64,000 nt of DNA. It comes from Streptomyces sp. R41 (GTDB lineage: Bacteria; Actinomycetota; Actinomycetes; Streptomycetales; Streptomycetaceae). Location of the stretch: NCBI RefSeq assembly GCF_041053055.1, contig NZ_CP163443.1, forward strand, positions 4,819,001 to 4,883,000, in the 5' to 3' direction. This document shows, one piece after another, positions 8,759 through 20,676 of the stretch. Both the position numbers and the translations under genes were made by a program. Position 1 is the stretch's first letter, and every line of letters starts with the position of its first letter. The notes beneath the pieces were generated by a model. The model saw nothing but the letters and a program-made list of their open reading frames with translations, searched no databases and was not told the origin of the DNA.

Positions 8759-9963
8759 CCCCCGCCCCCGTGCCCCTCAGCGGGCCCCGGTTCCAGACCG
8801 AACCCGCCGAGCTGTACCGGGAGATGCGGCGCGAGCACGGTGCCGTGGTGCCGGTCGTGCTCGACGGCGACGTACCGGCGTGGCTGGTGCTCGGCTATCG
8901 CGAACTGCACCAAGTCACCGGCGATCCCGTGCTGTTCAGCCGGGACTCCGACCTGTGGAACCAGTGGGAGCGCATCCCCGACGACTGGCCGCTGCTGCCG
9001 ATGATCGGCCGCAAGCAGCCGTCCATCCTCTACACGGTCGGCCAACGCCATCGCGAGCGCGCCGCGATGATCAGCGACGCGCTCGAAGCGGTCGATCCCT
9101 TCGAACTGCGCTCCCACGCCGAGAGGTTCGCCGACGAACTGCTCGACGCGATCTGCGCCAAGGGCGAGACGGACATCGTCGGGGAGTACGCGGCGCTGCT
9201 GCCCGTCCGCGTCCTCGCGACGCTCTACGGCTTCGCGGAGGAGCAGGGGCCGGGCCTGGTCACCGCCCTGAACGACATGATCAACGGGCGGGAGGAGGCG
9301 CTGGCGGGCCAGCGGCACCTGGCCACGTCCATGGCGCGGTTGCTGGCCGACCGGAAGGCCGAGCCCGCGCACGACGTGGTCAGCCGCATGCTGGCAAACG
9401 CGAGCGGCTTCACCGACGAAGAGGTGATGCAGGACCTGATGGTCATGATGGCCGCGGGCCACCAGCCGACCGCCGACTGGATCGGCAACTCGCTGCGCCT
9501 GATGCTGACGGACGAGCGTTTCGCGGCGTCGCTCTTCGGCGGCCGGCACAGTGTCGCCGAGGCCATGAACGAGGTCCTGTGGGAGGACACCCCCACCCAG
9601 AACGTGGCGGGGCGCTGGGCCTCCCGCGACACTCAGCTCGGCGGCCGCCGCGTCCGCGCCGGCGACCTGCTGCTGCTCGGCCTCCAGGGCGCCAACTCCG
9701 ACCCCCAGGTCCGCACCGACGGCTCCGCCCTCACCGGCGGCAACAAGGCCCACTTCTCCTTCGGCCACGGGGAGCACCGGTGTCCGTTCCCGGCCCAGGA
9801 GGTGGCGGAGGTGATCGCGCGGACCGGGATCGAGGTCGTACTGGACCGGCTGCCGGACATCGACCTGGCCGTGCCTGCCGAGTCGCTGGCCCGGCGGCCG
9901 TCCCCGTGGCTGCGGGGCCTGACCGCGCTGCCCGTGAGGTTCACGCCTGTTCCTGCCCGGTGA
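8755..9963 (+). CDS. Cytochrome P450, CYP157-like, lacking the ExxR motif
   Basis: A 402-residue P450 coupled to cvnD through GTGA. The haem loop is FSFGHGEHRCPFPAQE: the cysteine ligand is present but the usual following glycine is proline. In the K-helix the expected ExxR reads EVLW, with no arginine, and the I-helix has AAGHQPTADW in place of AGxET. Loss of ExxR is known from the CYP157 family, whose genes sit in conservons next to a CYP154. The natural substrate of these P450s is unknown and catalytic activity should not be assumed. Confidence 0.88.
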   Translation: MTPAPVPLSGPRFQTEPAELYREMRREHGAVVPVVLDGDVPAWLVLGYRELHQVTGDPVLFSRDSDLWNQWERIPDDWPLLPMIGRKQPSILYTVGQRHRERAAMISDALEAVDPFELRSHAERFADELLDAICAKGETDIVGEYAALLPVRVLATLYGFAEEQGPGLVTALNDMINGREEALAGQRHLATSMARLLADRKAEPAHDVVSRMLANASGFTDEEVMQDLMVMMAAGHQPTADWIGNSLRLMLTDERFAASLFGGRHSVAEAMNEVLWEDTPTQNVAGRWASRDTQLGGRRVRAGDLLLLGLQGANSDPQVRTDGSALTGGNKAHFSFGHGEHRCPFPAQEVAEVIARTGIEVVLDRLPDIDLAVPAESLARRPSPWLRGLTALPVRFTPVPAR

Positions 9964-10004
9964 AACCCCGTCACGCCCGGTCGGCCTGTTTTCCGGCCGG
10001 GGGC

Positions 10005-10022
10005 CTGGGGGTTGTCCCCCAG
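10005..10022 (+). terminator. Short hairpin between the two P450 genes
   Basis: CTGGGGG and CCCCCAG pair perfectly around a TTGT loop in the 100-base gap between the P450 genes. There is no T-run, so it may slow or stabilise the transcript rather than end it. Confidence 0.4.
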
Positions 10023-10065
10023 ATGGATGCAGTACGCCCACTCCCGTTCTTGGAGGCCCTGCCGC

Positions 10066-11280
10066 ATGACCACTCGTATCGCCCTGGACCCCTTCGTCAC
10101 CGATCTGGAGGGCGAGAGCGCGGCACTTCGCGCGGCGGGCCCGCTGGCCGCCGTCGAACTGCCGGGCGGCGTCCCGGTGTGGGCGGTCACGCACCATGCC
10201 GAGGCCCGCGCCCTGCTCACGGACCCCCGGCTGGTGAAGGACATCAACGTCTGGGGTGCGTGGCAGCGCGGCGAGATACCCCCGGACTGGCCGCTGATCG
10301 GGCTCGCCAACCCCGGCCGCTCCATGCTCACGGTGGACGGCGCGGACCACCGGCGTATGCGCACGCTGGTCGCGCAGGCGCTCACCCCACGCCGGGTGGA
10401 GCAGATGCGCGAGCGGATCACCAAGCTGACGGAGGGGCTGCTGGACGGTCTGCCGGACTCCGCCGAGGTGATCGACCTGAAGGCGGACTTCGCCTACCCC
10501 CTCCCCATGTACGTCATCGCCGATCTCATGGGCATCGACGAGTCCCGGCCTCCCCGCCTCAAGGAACTCTTCGAGAAGTTCTTCTCGACGCAGACTCCGC
10601 CGGCGGAGGTCATCGCGACGCTGACGGAGCTGGCGGGCATCATGGCGCAGACGGTCGCGGCGAAGCGCGCCGAGCCCGGCGACGACCTCACATCCGCGCT
10701 GATCCTGGCCTCAGAGGACGGCGACCACCTCACCGACGAGGAGATCGTCTCCACCCTGCAGCTGATGGTCGCGGCGGGTCACGAGACGACGATCTCGCTG
10801 ATCGTCAACGCGGTGGTCAACCTCTCCACCCATCCCGACCAACGCGCCCTCGTCCTTACCGGCGAGGCCGATTGGGCGTCAGTGATCGAGGAGACCCTCC
10901 GCTACTCCACCCCCACCTCCCACGTCCTCATCCGCTTCGCGACGGAGGACGTCCCGGTGGGTGACGAGGTGCTCCCCGCGGGGGACGCCCTGATCGTGTC
11001 GTACGGCGCGATCGGCCGTGACGAGCAGGCTCACGGTCCGACCGCCGGCGCCTTCGACATCACCCGCGGCACCGAGAACCGCCACATCTCCTTCGGCCAC
11101 GGCCCCCATGTCTGCCCCGGCGCCGCGCTCTCCCGCCTGGAGGCGGCGGTCGCCCTCCCGGCCCTGTACGCCCGCTTCCCGTCCCTCGATCTGGCGATCC
11201 CCGCCTCGGAACTCCGCCACAAGCCCGTGGTGACCCAGAACGATCTCTTCGAGCTGCCGGTGCGGCTGACCACGGGCTGA
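10066..11280 (+). CDS. Cytochrome P450, CYP154-like
   Basis: A 404-residue soluble P450 with all canonical motifs: AAGHETTISL in the I-helix, EETLRY as ExxR, and FGHGPHVCPGAAL around the haem cysteine. The start is placed at the ATG that opens MTTRIALDPFV, the usual family N-terminus; an upstream in-frame start would read through the hairpin. A CYP154 directly after a CYP157 at the end of a conservon is a recurring Streptomyces arrangement. Several CYP154 enzymes hydroxylate steroids or small aromatics in vitro; the physiological substrate here is unknown. Confidence 0.9.
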   Translation: MTTRIALDPFVTDLEGESAALRAAGPLAAVELPGGVPVWAVTHHAEARALLTDPRLVKDINVWGAWQRGEIPPDWPLIGLANPGRSMLTVDGADHRRMRTLVAQALTPRRVEQMRERITKLTEGLLDGLPDSAEVIDLKADFAYPLPMYVIADLMGIDESRPPRLKELFEKFFSTQTPPAEVIATLTELAGIMAQTVAAKRAEPGDDLTSALILASEDGDHLTDEEIVSTLQLMVAAGHETTISLIVNAVVNLSTHPDQRALVLTGEADWASVIEETLRYSTPTSHVLIRFATEDVPVGDEVLPAGDALIVSYGAIGRDEQAHGPTAGAFDITRGTENRHISFGHGPHVCPGAALSRLEAAVALPALYARFPSLDLAIPASELRHKPVVTQNDLFELPVRLTTG

Positions 11281-11290
11281 GGTGGGGAGG

Positions 11291-12632
<1,342 letters not shown>

Positions 12633-12646
12633 CAGTTCTTTCCCAT

Positions 12647-12687
12647 ACGTCGAGTCTTCTCGTACGTCGAGTCTTCTCGTACGTCGA
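12647..12687 (+). repeat. 17-bp tandem repeat after serC
   Basis: The unit ACGTCGAGTCTTCTCGT occurs twice without a mismatch and is followed by a third partial copy of seven bases. It lies between the serC stop and the terminator hairpin. The unit contains TCTCGTACG across its junction, a string also found in the 17-bp repeat near 15.9 kb. Confidence 0.9.
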
Positions 12688-12689
12688 TG

Positions 12690-12717
12690 GGGGCGCCCGG
12701 CACTCGCAGGGCGCCCC
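12690..12717 (+). terminator. Bidirectional terminator between serC and the cellulase gene
   Basis: GGGGCGCCC and GGGCGCCCC form a perfect 9-bp stem with a 10-base loop, just before the converging stop codons of serC and the cellulase gene. A CTCTCT run follows. Confidence 0.75.
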
Positions 12718-12721
12718 TCTC

Positions 12722-14812
<2,091 letters not shown>

Positions 14813-14851
14813 TACTCGAAGTGACGCAGGTCGGCTCCGACGTAATGCAGG

Positions 14852-15826
14852 TCAGTTCCGGCGCAGCAGCCGCCTGAAGCCGATGACGACGGCGAAGGCG
14901 GCTGCGACCGCGATGGCGCCGACCTTGAACCCGCCGCTCAGCCCGTCGCCGTCACTGCCGGAGGCCGAACCGCCGCCCTTCGAAGGCGACTTGGACCCGG
15001 ACCCGCTGTACCCGGGCACGCTCTCCGGCTGCACGCTGCTGTTCGCGCCCTCGCTCCCGTACATGAGCTCGGACCCGTCGGGGGTGTAGGTGACGGACTC
15101 GCCCTGCCCCTGCAGGGGGACGTTCAGCCGCCCCTGGCGTTTGATCTTCCCGCCGTTCCAGTCGTACGAGATCCCGCCGAAGTACCCGCGTACGGCGAGC
15201 TGCTTGCCGTCGGGCGAGAAGGCGCCGTCGGTTGCCCAGAGGTCGACCGTGGCGACGGGCTCGAAGACGTTGGTGCCGGAGGCGGAGAGCTGGGCGGGGC
15301 CCTGGTAGAGGTGGCCGCCGTCCTCGTTCTTGTCGACGATGTAGACGCGCCCGGTCTTGGGATGGACCATCAGCGACTCGGCGTTCCGCGGCCCGTCCGA
15401 GTACTTCACGACGTACTGCGTGGCGCGGATCGTCTGGTCCTTGAGCACCTTCGGCTCGGGCAGCTTGTAGATCCACACGTGGTCCCACTTGCCGCCGAGG
15501 TTGTCCCCGATGTCACCGACGTAGAGGCTGTCGTCCGGGCCGATGGAGATGGCCTCGACATCCCGGGGGGCGCCGACCCCGCTCATGGTGATGGTGGCGA
15601 CGGTCTGGCCCGTCCTGCTGTCGACGGCGTACAGGTACGCCCCGTCGTCGCTGTCGTTGTGGGTCCAGTAGATGCCGGGGTGGGCGTGCGAGGCGGCGAG
15701 TCCGCTGGACTCGGTGATCCTGGGATCCTTGATCGTGAACCCCTCGTCCGCGCTGTCGGCGACGGCCGGCGCCGCCAGGGCGACGACGAGGACGGCTCCG
15801 GCGAGAAGCGAAGGCGATGGGCGCAT
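14852..15826 (-). CDS. Surface-anchored beta-propeller-like protein
   Basis: A 324-residue protein with a signal peptide (SLLAGAVLVVALAAPAVA), a central domain of repeated beta-strand motifs (GIYWTHNDSDDG, VEAISIGPDDSLYVGDIGDN, LMVHPKTGRVYIVDKNEDG) typical of propeller proteins, a Ser/Gly-rich linker near 265-290, and a C-terminal membrane helix followed by RRLLRRN. It should sit on the outer face of the membrane. The strand pattern suggests sugar or calcium binding, but the role is unknown. It converges on the oxidoreductase gene. Confidence 0.8.
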   Translation of the reverse strand: MRPSPSLLAGAVLVVALAAPAVADSADEGFTIKDPRITESSGLAASHAHPGIYWTHNDSDDGAYLYAVDSRTGQTVATITMSGVGAPRDVEAISIGPDDSLYVGDIGDNLGGKWDHVWIYKLPEPKVLKDQTIRATQYVVKYSDGPRNAESLMVHPKTGRVYIVDKNEDGGHLYQGPAQLSASGTNVFEPVATVDLWATDGAFSPDGKQLAVRGYFGGISYDWNGGKIKRQGRLNVPLQGQGESVTYTPDGSELMYGSEGANSSVQPESVPGYSGSGSKSPSKGGGSASGSDGDGLSGGFKVGAIAVAAAFAVVIGFRRLLRRN

Positions 15827-15879
15827 GGCCCCAAGCGTGCCATCCCGGCGGACGGTTCACGCGGCGGCCGCCGGCCGAA

Positions 15880-15947
15880 CTCGCGTGGAGGCATGTCTCG
15901 CGTGGAGGCGTGTCTCGTACGAAGGCGCGTCTCGTACGAAGGCGTGT
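15880..15947 (+). repeat. Four 17-bp tandem repeats before the SGNH hydrolase
   Basis: Four head-to-tail 17-base units at 15880, 15897, 15914 and 15931. The first two read CTCGCGTGGAGGCRTGT and the last two CTCGTACGAAGGCGYGT, so two sub-types were each duplicated. They lie in the divergent spacer between the propeller gene and the hydrolase. Confidence 0.9.
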
Positions 15948-16003
15948 CCAGCTTCACACCCCCACGGCCCGAGACACCCCCGCTGATCGTCCATGATGAG
16001 CGG

Positions 16004-16687
16004 ATGCTCAGGTTCATGCCCGTCGGCGACTCCATGACGATCGGTAGCGCGGGCGAACACACATGGCGTTACCGAATGTGGCAGCACCTGCGCGCGACGT
16101 ACGGGGGCCCGTTCAAGATCGTCGGTCCGCGCGAGACGCTCTACGACAAGGCGACGGACTCCCCCGACTCCTACGAGTACGCGGACCCGGACTTCCCCCG
16201 CGCCCACCTGGCCGGCTGGGGTGAGGGCTGGCTGCACATGGCCCCACTGATAGGCGAGGCGGTCCGCGCGCAGCGCGCCGACGTCCTGCTCGTCTCCCTC
16301 GGCCTGATCGACCTCGGCTTCTACACGAACGCGGCCCAGACCGCGGACAACGCCCGCGCCTTCATCGAGCAGGCCCGCGCCGCGAACCCGCGCATCCGCA
16401 TGGTCCTGCTCCCGGTGATACCGAATGTCCGCGCCGAGTCCGACGCCCCCTTCGCCGCCGAGGTCGCCTCCTTCAACGAACTCCTCGCCAAGACCGTGGC
16501 CGACCTCGACGAGCCCCGCTCCCCGCTCCTCCTGGCCTCCCCACCGCCCTCGTACGACATCAACTTCGACACGTACGACGGCACGCATCCGAACGCGAGC
16601 GGCGAGCACAAGATCGCGGAGGGCTTCGCGGAGGCGATGTACCAGGCGTGGGACCTCGGCGAGCCGTACGAGGCCGAAACCGCCTGA
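16004..16687 (+). CDS. SGNH/GDSL-family hydrolase
   Basis: A 227-residue esterase-like protein of the SGNH fold. Block I is MPVGDSMTIG with the nucleophile serine in GDSM. Block V is YDGTHPNASGEH with the Asp-x-x-His pair. LLVSLGLIDLGF takes the place of the usual GxND block, so one oxyanion residue differs from the standard. There is no signal peptide with the chosen ATG, so it appears cytoplasmic. Substrates of such enzymes are acyl or acetyl esters; this one is not known. The ribosome site is weak. Confidence 0.85.
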   Translation: MLRFMPVGDSMTIGSAGEHTWRYRMWQHLRATYGGPFKIVGPRETLYDKATDSPDSYEYADPDFPRAHLAGWGEGWLHMAPLIGEAVRAQRADVLLVSLGLIDLGFYTNAAQTADNARAFIEQARAANPRIRMVLLPVIPNVRAESDAPFAAEVASFNELLAKTVADLDEPRSPLLLASPPPSYDINFDTYDGTHPNASGEHKIAEGFAEAMYQAWDLGEPYEAETA

Positions 16688-16775
16688 CCGATTCCCGGCG
16701 TTGCCTGGTCACCGTGCGTATCGTTGTACTGCGCGGCTGCACTCGACCGGGTGGCAGCCGGGGAGGAGCGCCACG

Positions 16776-17372
16776 ATGACCGTCCTTGAAGACAGGATCG
16801 AGATGGCCGAGAGCAGGGAGAGCACCGGCGAGCTCACGCTCGACACGATGTTCGAGTGGCTTGAGAAGGGTCCCATCCCCGAGGGTTACAAGGTTGAAAT
16901 CGTCGGGGGGCACATCTTCATGTCACCGCAGCGGGACACCCACTGGGAGATCATCGCAGCCATCTATGACCAACTGCGGGACAAGTACCCACGCCAGCGC
17001 GTGAAGTCCGACGTACGCATCGACTACCCCGGCTACCTCAACGGCTTCGCAAGCGATGTCACGCTACTCGCCAGGGACGCCGAGCAGAACGAGAAGGGCC
17101 TCTGGCGTTACCAGGAAGTCGTTTTCGTGGCCGAGGTCGTCTCCAAAAGCACCGCCGCCAACGACTACGGCCCCAAGAAGACGGCGTACGCACGTGCCGA
17201 GGTCCCCGTCTACATCATCGTCGACCCCTACCAGGGCAGGAGCCACATCTTCACCCAGCCCAAGGACGGCGACTACATGACCGAGTTGAAGATCGCGTTC
17301 GGTCTCGCCGTGGACCTCACTGACACGGTGGTCGGCCTCACCCTCAAGACAGACGAATTCCCCCGGGACTGA
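16776..17372 (+). CDS. Uma2-family putative endonuclease
   Basis: A 198-residue protein of the Uma2 (DUF820) family, a PD-(D/E)XK nuclease fold that is greatly expanded in actinobacteria and cyanobacteria. The order is PEGYKVEIVGGHIFMSP, then SDVTLLA, then VFVAEVVSKSTAANDYGPKK with the acidic and lysine residues expected at the active site, and VPVYIIVDP. GGGAGGAG lies a few bases before the ATG. No methylase or partner gene is adjacent, and the role of the family remains unclear. Confidence 0.9.
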   Translation: MTVLEDRIEMAESRESTGELTLDTMFEWLEKGPIPEGYKVEIVGGHIFMSPQRDTHWEIIAAIYDQLRDKYPRQRVKSDVRIDYPGYLNGFASDVTLLARDAEQNEKGLWRYQEVVFVAEVVSKSTAANDYGPKKTAYARAEVPVYIIVDPYQGRSHIFTQPKDGDYMTELKIAFGLAVDLTDTVVGLTLKTDEFPRD

Positions 17373-17381
17373 AGCGCGGGC

Positions 17382-18008
17382 ATGTGGCACGATGCCGCGA
17401 TGATCGCCAACTCGCCCATACCCCCCGCTGTTCCCGCCGGTCAGTTGGCCCGGACCCCGCAACCAGTACTCGACCTCCCCCACGGCCTGGAGCTGCGTCC
17501 CTGGCTCCCCGGCGACGCCGACGCGCTGGTGGCCGCGGGCCAGGATCCGGCGATTCGCCAATGGAACCTCCTGCACGTGGAGTCACTCGACGACGCGCGC
17601 AAGAGGATCGAGCGGATGCACGAGCGCTGGCAGGCCGAGCAGGGCGCGATCTGGGCCATCGCACGGTCGGGCGGCGGCGACTGCGGCGGCAAGGCCATGG
17701 GACTCATCGGGTGGAACGACATCGATCTCACCGGCGGCAGCGCCGAGATCGTCTACTGGATTCTGCCCGCGGCCCGTGGCGGCGGTGTCGTGGTCGAGGC
17801 CGTGAAGCGCATCGGCCGGTGGGCCCTTGAGGACCTCGGGCTGCACCGCCTGCGGCTGTGCCACTCGGTGGCCAACCCGGCGTCCTGCCGCGTGGCGGCC
17901 AAGGCCGGATACTCGCTCGAAGGCACCATGCGCGGCGCGCTGCTGCACGCGGACGGCTGGCACGACCAGCACCTGCACGCGCTCGTCCAGGGGGACAGTG
18001 CCTCCTAG
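17382..18008 (+). CDS. GNAT-family N-acetyltransferase
   Basis: A GNAT acetyltransferase of 202-208 residues, depending on whether the ATG at 17382 or 17400 is used. LELRPWLPGDADALVAAGQ opens the domain. EIVYWILPAARGGGVVVEAV covers the acetyl-CoA loop, although the classical Q/RxxGxG/A is degenerate (ARGGGV). LHRLRLCHSVANPASCRVAAKAGY is the typical C-terminal half. It resembles the RimJ/RimL-like group that acetylates protein N-termini or small molecules. Confidence 0.88.
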   Translation: MWHDAAMIANSPIPPAVPAGQLARTPQPVLDLPHGLELRPWLPGDADALVAAGQDPAIRQWNLLHVESLDDARKRIERMHERWQAEQGAIWAIARSGGGDCGGKAMGLIGWNDIDLTGGSAEIVYWILPAARGGGVVVEAVKRIGRWALEDLGLHRLRLCHSVANPASCRVAAKAGYSLEGTMRGALLHADGWHDQHLHALVQGDSAS

Positions 18009-18042
18009 GTACGTCTCCTGGGCACGCCTCTTCGGTCAACGC

Positions 18043-18822
18043 TCAGGTCCGGGCAGTGGTCCGCGCCGTCACCAGCGCGAAGGAAAGGTACTCGCCCGAG
18101 TCGGCGGTCAGCATGTCGATGACGGGCTGTTGCGCGGCCCGCCCCTCCGGCAGGTGCTCGGCGCACGCCCGGCTCCACAGCAGCCAGTCCCGCCAGGCAT
18201 CCTCCTGCAGCCGCGCGGACGTCACGGTGACCAGTTCGGTGATCTCCCACTGGAACCGCCACCACTCCGGGGTGTGCCAGGCGATGGCCTCCCAGCCGAC
18301 CACCGCCTTGATGTGCGGGGGTATCGCGCCGAGTTCGCGGACCTCGCGGGTCAACGCCGGTGTGGCAATGCCCAGTTGGCCACCGGGACGCAGAAATCGC
18401 ACCAGGTACGGCAGATAGCTGTCCGCCGTACCGAAGTACTCGAACGCGTCGATGCTCACGATCGCGTCGAAACTCCCCTCCCGGAAGGGCAGTTGATGCG
18501 CCTCGGCCCGTACGGCCTCCACCTGGCCGCCGACGCCCGCCGCCGCGAAGACGGCCGCCGCCTCGTCCGCCCCGACCCACCAGTCGGCCGCGACGACCTG
18601 TACGCCGTACTCCCGCGCGAGGAACACCGAAGTCGCCCCCTTCCCCGACCCGAGGTCGAGGACCCGCATGCCGGGCCGCAGATCCAGGTCCCTGGCGAGG
18701 TCCTCCAGGAGCCACAGGGGGTTGGGCCCCATGTCGAGGCCGAGCAGCCAGGCGGGGTCGTAGGCGGATGAGCGGGGGTAGTGGTCCGGGCGTACGAGCG
18801 CGGCGAGTTCAAGGGCGGTCAC
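18043..18822 (-). CDS. SAM-dependent methyltransferase
   Basis: A 259-residue class I methyltransferase. Motif I is MRVLDLGSGKGATSVFL (near residue 53), the acidic residue after beta-2 lies in VVAADWW, and FDAIVSIDAFEYFG is the post-II region. These features fit the small-molecule methyltransferase group. The gene converges on the GNAT gene with a gap of 34 bases. The acceptor is unknown. Confidence 0.88.
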   Translation of the reverse strand: MTALELAALVRPDHYPRSSAYDPAWLLGLDMGPNPLWLLEDLARDLDLRPGMRVLDLGSGKGATSVFLAREYGVQVVAADWWVGADEAAAVFAAAGVGGQVEAVRAEAHQLPFREGSFDAIVSIDAFEYFGTADSYLPYLVRFLRPGGQLGIATPALTREVRELGAIPPHIKAVVGWEAIAWHTPEWWRFQWEITELVTVTSARLQEDAWRDWLLWSRACAEHLPEGRAAQQPVIDMLTADSGEYLSFALVTARTTART

Positions 18823-18841
18823 GGGGGCCGAGCCAAGCGGA

Positions 18842-19264
18842 TCAGGGGCTGTGGGACAACCGGGTTTCGGGGTGGGGTGGCAGGTGGTCCTCCGCCCAGT
18901 ACGCCAGGGCCGCCAGCGGAATCAGGAACGCCCTGCCGTGCGCGGTGAGCGCGTACTGGGAGCGGAGCGGTGGCCCGGGGAGCACCGTGCGGGTGATGAG
19001 GCCCGCGGTAGCCAGTTCGTGGAGCCGGGGAGCATCCGGTCGCTGATGCCCGGCACCCGCTCGCGCACCTCGCCGAAACCGGCGGGGCCTTTGGCGAGTG
19101 CGGCGAGGACCAGCCCGCCCTCGGACTGTGGGCACAGCCCCCTCCACAAGGGAGCGATTGGCGGAATTGCGCCACTCCTCCCCGCCCAGGAAGGGCCACC
19201 AACAGCCCACCCCTGGCACAAATCTGACGGCAGGCACCGCCAGTCCGCCCACGTACGCGGTCAC
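18842..19264 (-). pseudogene. HxlR-family regulator, frameshifted and N-terminally degraded
   Basis: The C-terminal half, RLHELATAGLITRTVLPG to YWAEDHLPPH, is typical HxlR winged-helix sequence. The preceding part, LVLAALAKGPAGFGEVRERV and GISDRML, is in another frame; the two join near 19021-19035, where one base appears to be missing. The region before LVLAAL no longer matches the HxlR N-terminus and its conserved cysteine block. The remnant is divergent from the aldo/keto reductase at 19349, the usual place for an HxlR regulator of a redox enzyme. It is therefore probably a dead regulator. Confidence 0.7.
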
Positions 19265-19348
19265 GGTTCGCCGGCTGCTTCGTCAGCGAACAGCCTGAAG
19301 AAGTCGGTCCTTGCCTAGAGCGCACTCCACCCCGTTGGCTAGTCAGTC

Positions 19349-19504
19349 ATGAAGTACACGCAGCTCGGACGCACGGGACTCAAGGTCAGCCGGCTCGTCC
19401 TCGGCACCATGAACTTCGGTCCGCAGACCGATGAGGCCGACAGTCACGCCATCATGGACGCGGCGCTGGACTCGGGGATCAACTACTTCGACACGGCCAA
19501 GTAG
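19349..19504 (+). pseudogene. Aldo/keto reductase, N-terminal fragment cut by the element
   Basis: Fifty-one codons, beginning MKYTQLGRTGLKVSRLVLG and ending INYFDTAK with a stop supplied by the inserted element. The fragment keeps the first barrel strand and the active-site aspartate but lacks the catalytic Tyr, Lys and His. The rest of the gene begins at 24966, on the same strand and in the matching phase, starting with the same eight bases TTCGACAC. The intact gene would have encoded about 330 residues. Confidence 0.93.
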
Positions 19505-19516
19505 GCATTTTGATGC
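19487..19516. other. attL: core and left attP arm
   Basis: TTCGACAC (19487-19494) is the host/element overlap. GGCCAAGTAGG follows, then the arm CATTTTGATGC at 19506-19516. Together with attR this rebuilds an attP of about 50 bases with 24 bases between the arms CAAAATG and CATTTTG, so the symmetry centre falls inside or next to the shared core. Confidence 0.8.
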
Positions 19517-19586
19517 ATCGAGATACGCAGCGACCGCCGCCCCCCATGTAGAGGAGCGGCGGTCGCGGGCTCGGGGAGCCCGCTGA

Positions 19587-20582
19587 TCACCAGGCGAAGG
19601 CCTCCGGAGACGGGCCCGGCCCGGGGAAGATCTCGTCGAGCGAGGTGAGGACTTCCTCGCTCAGTTCCAGCTCTACGGCCCGCAGCGCAGACTCCAGCTG
19701 TTCGGCGGTGCGCGGGCCCACGATCGGGCCGGTGACGCCGGGACGGGTGAGGAGCCAGGCCAGGGCGGCTTCTCCGGGCTCGATGCCGTGCTTGTCGAGG
19801 AGGTCCTCGTACGCCTGGATCTGCGCGCGTGAGGTGGGGTTGGCGAGGGTGTCGGCGGCCCTGCCGCTGGCCCGGCGCCCGCCCGAGATCTCCTTCTTGA
19901 TGACTCCGCCGAGCAGTCCGCCCTGGAGCGGCGACCAGGGGATGACTCCGAGGCCGTACTCCTGCGCGGCCGGGATGACCTCCATCTCGGCGCGGCGCTC
20001 GGCGAGGTTGTAGAGGCACTGCTCGCTGACGAGGCCGATGGTGCCGGAGCGGTGGGCGGCGATCTCATTGGCCTGGGCGATCTTGTAGCCGGGGAAGTTG
20101 GAGGACCCGACGTAGAGGATCTTGCCCTGCTGGATGAGCGTGTCGATCGCCTGCCAGATCTCCTCGAAGGGGGTGGCACGGTCGATGTGGTGGAACTGGT
20201 AGACGTCGATGTAGTCGGTCTGCAGCCGCTTGAGGCTGGCGTCCACGGCCCTGCGGATGTTCAGCGCGGAGAGCTTGTCGTGGTTGGGCCAGGGGGCCTC
20301 GCCGTCGGCGGCCATGTTGCCGTACACCTTGGTCGCGAGCACGGTCTTGTCGCGCCGCTCGCCGCCCTTGGCGAACCAGTTGCCGATGATCTCTTCGGTA
20401 CGGCCCTTGTTCTCGCCCCACCCATAGACGTTGGCCGTATCCACGAAATTCAGCCCCGCGTCCAGCGCAGAGTCCAGGATCGCGTGGCTGGTGGGTTCGT
20501 CGGTCTGAGGTCCGAAGTTCATGGTGCCGAGCACCAGCCGACTGACCTTGAGTCCCGTGCGTCCGAGCTGCGTGTACTCCAT
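19587..20582 (-). CDS. Intact aldo/keto reductase carried by the element
   Basis: A 331-residue NADPH-dependent aldo/keto reductase with the full catalytic set: Asp and Tyr in VDTANVYGWG, Lys in LATKVYG and His in YQFHHID. By eye it differs from the reconstructed host protein at about 31 positions, roughly 90% identity, and the two agree to the last residues SPEAFAW. It could therefore replace the function destroyed by the insertion. Around the position equal to the att core the DNA has changed much more than elsewhere: the core TTCGACAC reads GTGGATAC, and codons unusual for the genus (AAT, GAT, TAT, GGG) cluster there. The ATG opening MEYTQLGRTG is chosen by homology. Confidence 0.9.
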   Translation of the reverse strand: MEYTQLGRTGLKVSRLVLGTMNFGPQTDEPTSHAILDSALDAGLNFVDTANVYGWGENKGRTEEIIGNWFAKGGERRDKTVLATKVYGNMAADGEAPWPNHDKLSALNIRRAVDASLKRLQTDYIDVYQFHHIDRATPFEEIWQAIDTLIQQGKILYVGSSNFPGYKIAQANEIAAHRSGTIGLVSEQCLYNLAERRAEMEVIPAAQEYGLGVIPWSPLQGGLLGGVIKKEISGGRRASGRAADTLANPTSRAQIQAYEDLLDKHGIEPGEAALAWLLTRPGVTGPIVGPRTAEQLESALRAVELELSEEVLTSLDEIFPGPGPSPEAFAW

Positions 20583-20676
20583 GGCCCCCAAGCCAACGCC
20601 TTCGAGCCCGCTCAAGGCAACCGGTACCTGCGCCTCTGTGCGCCTTCCTCAGCCGCTTACGCGTGACTGTCCGAGG

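Noticed and set aside
15880..15947. Four evenly spaced repeats considered as a CRISPR array
   Set aside because: The units are 17 bases with no spacers between them and there are no cas genes.
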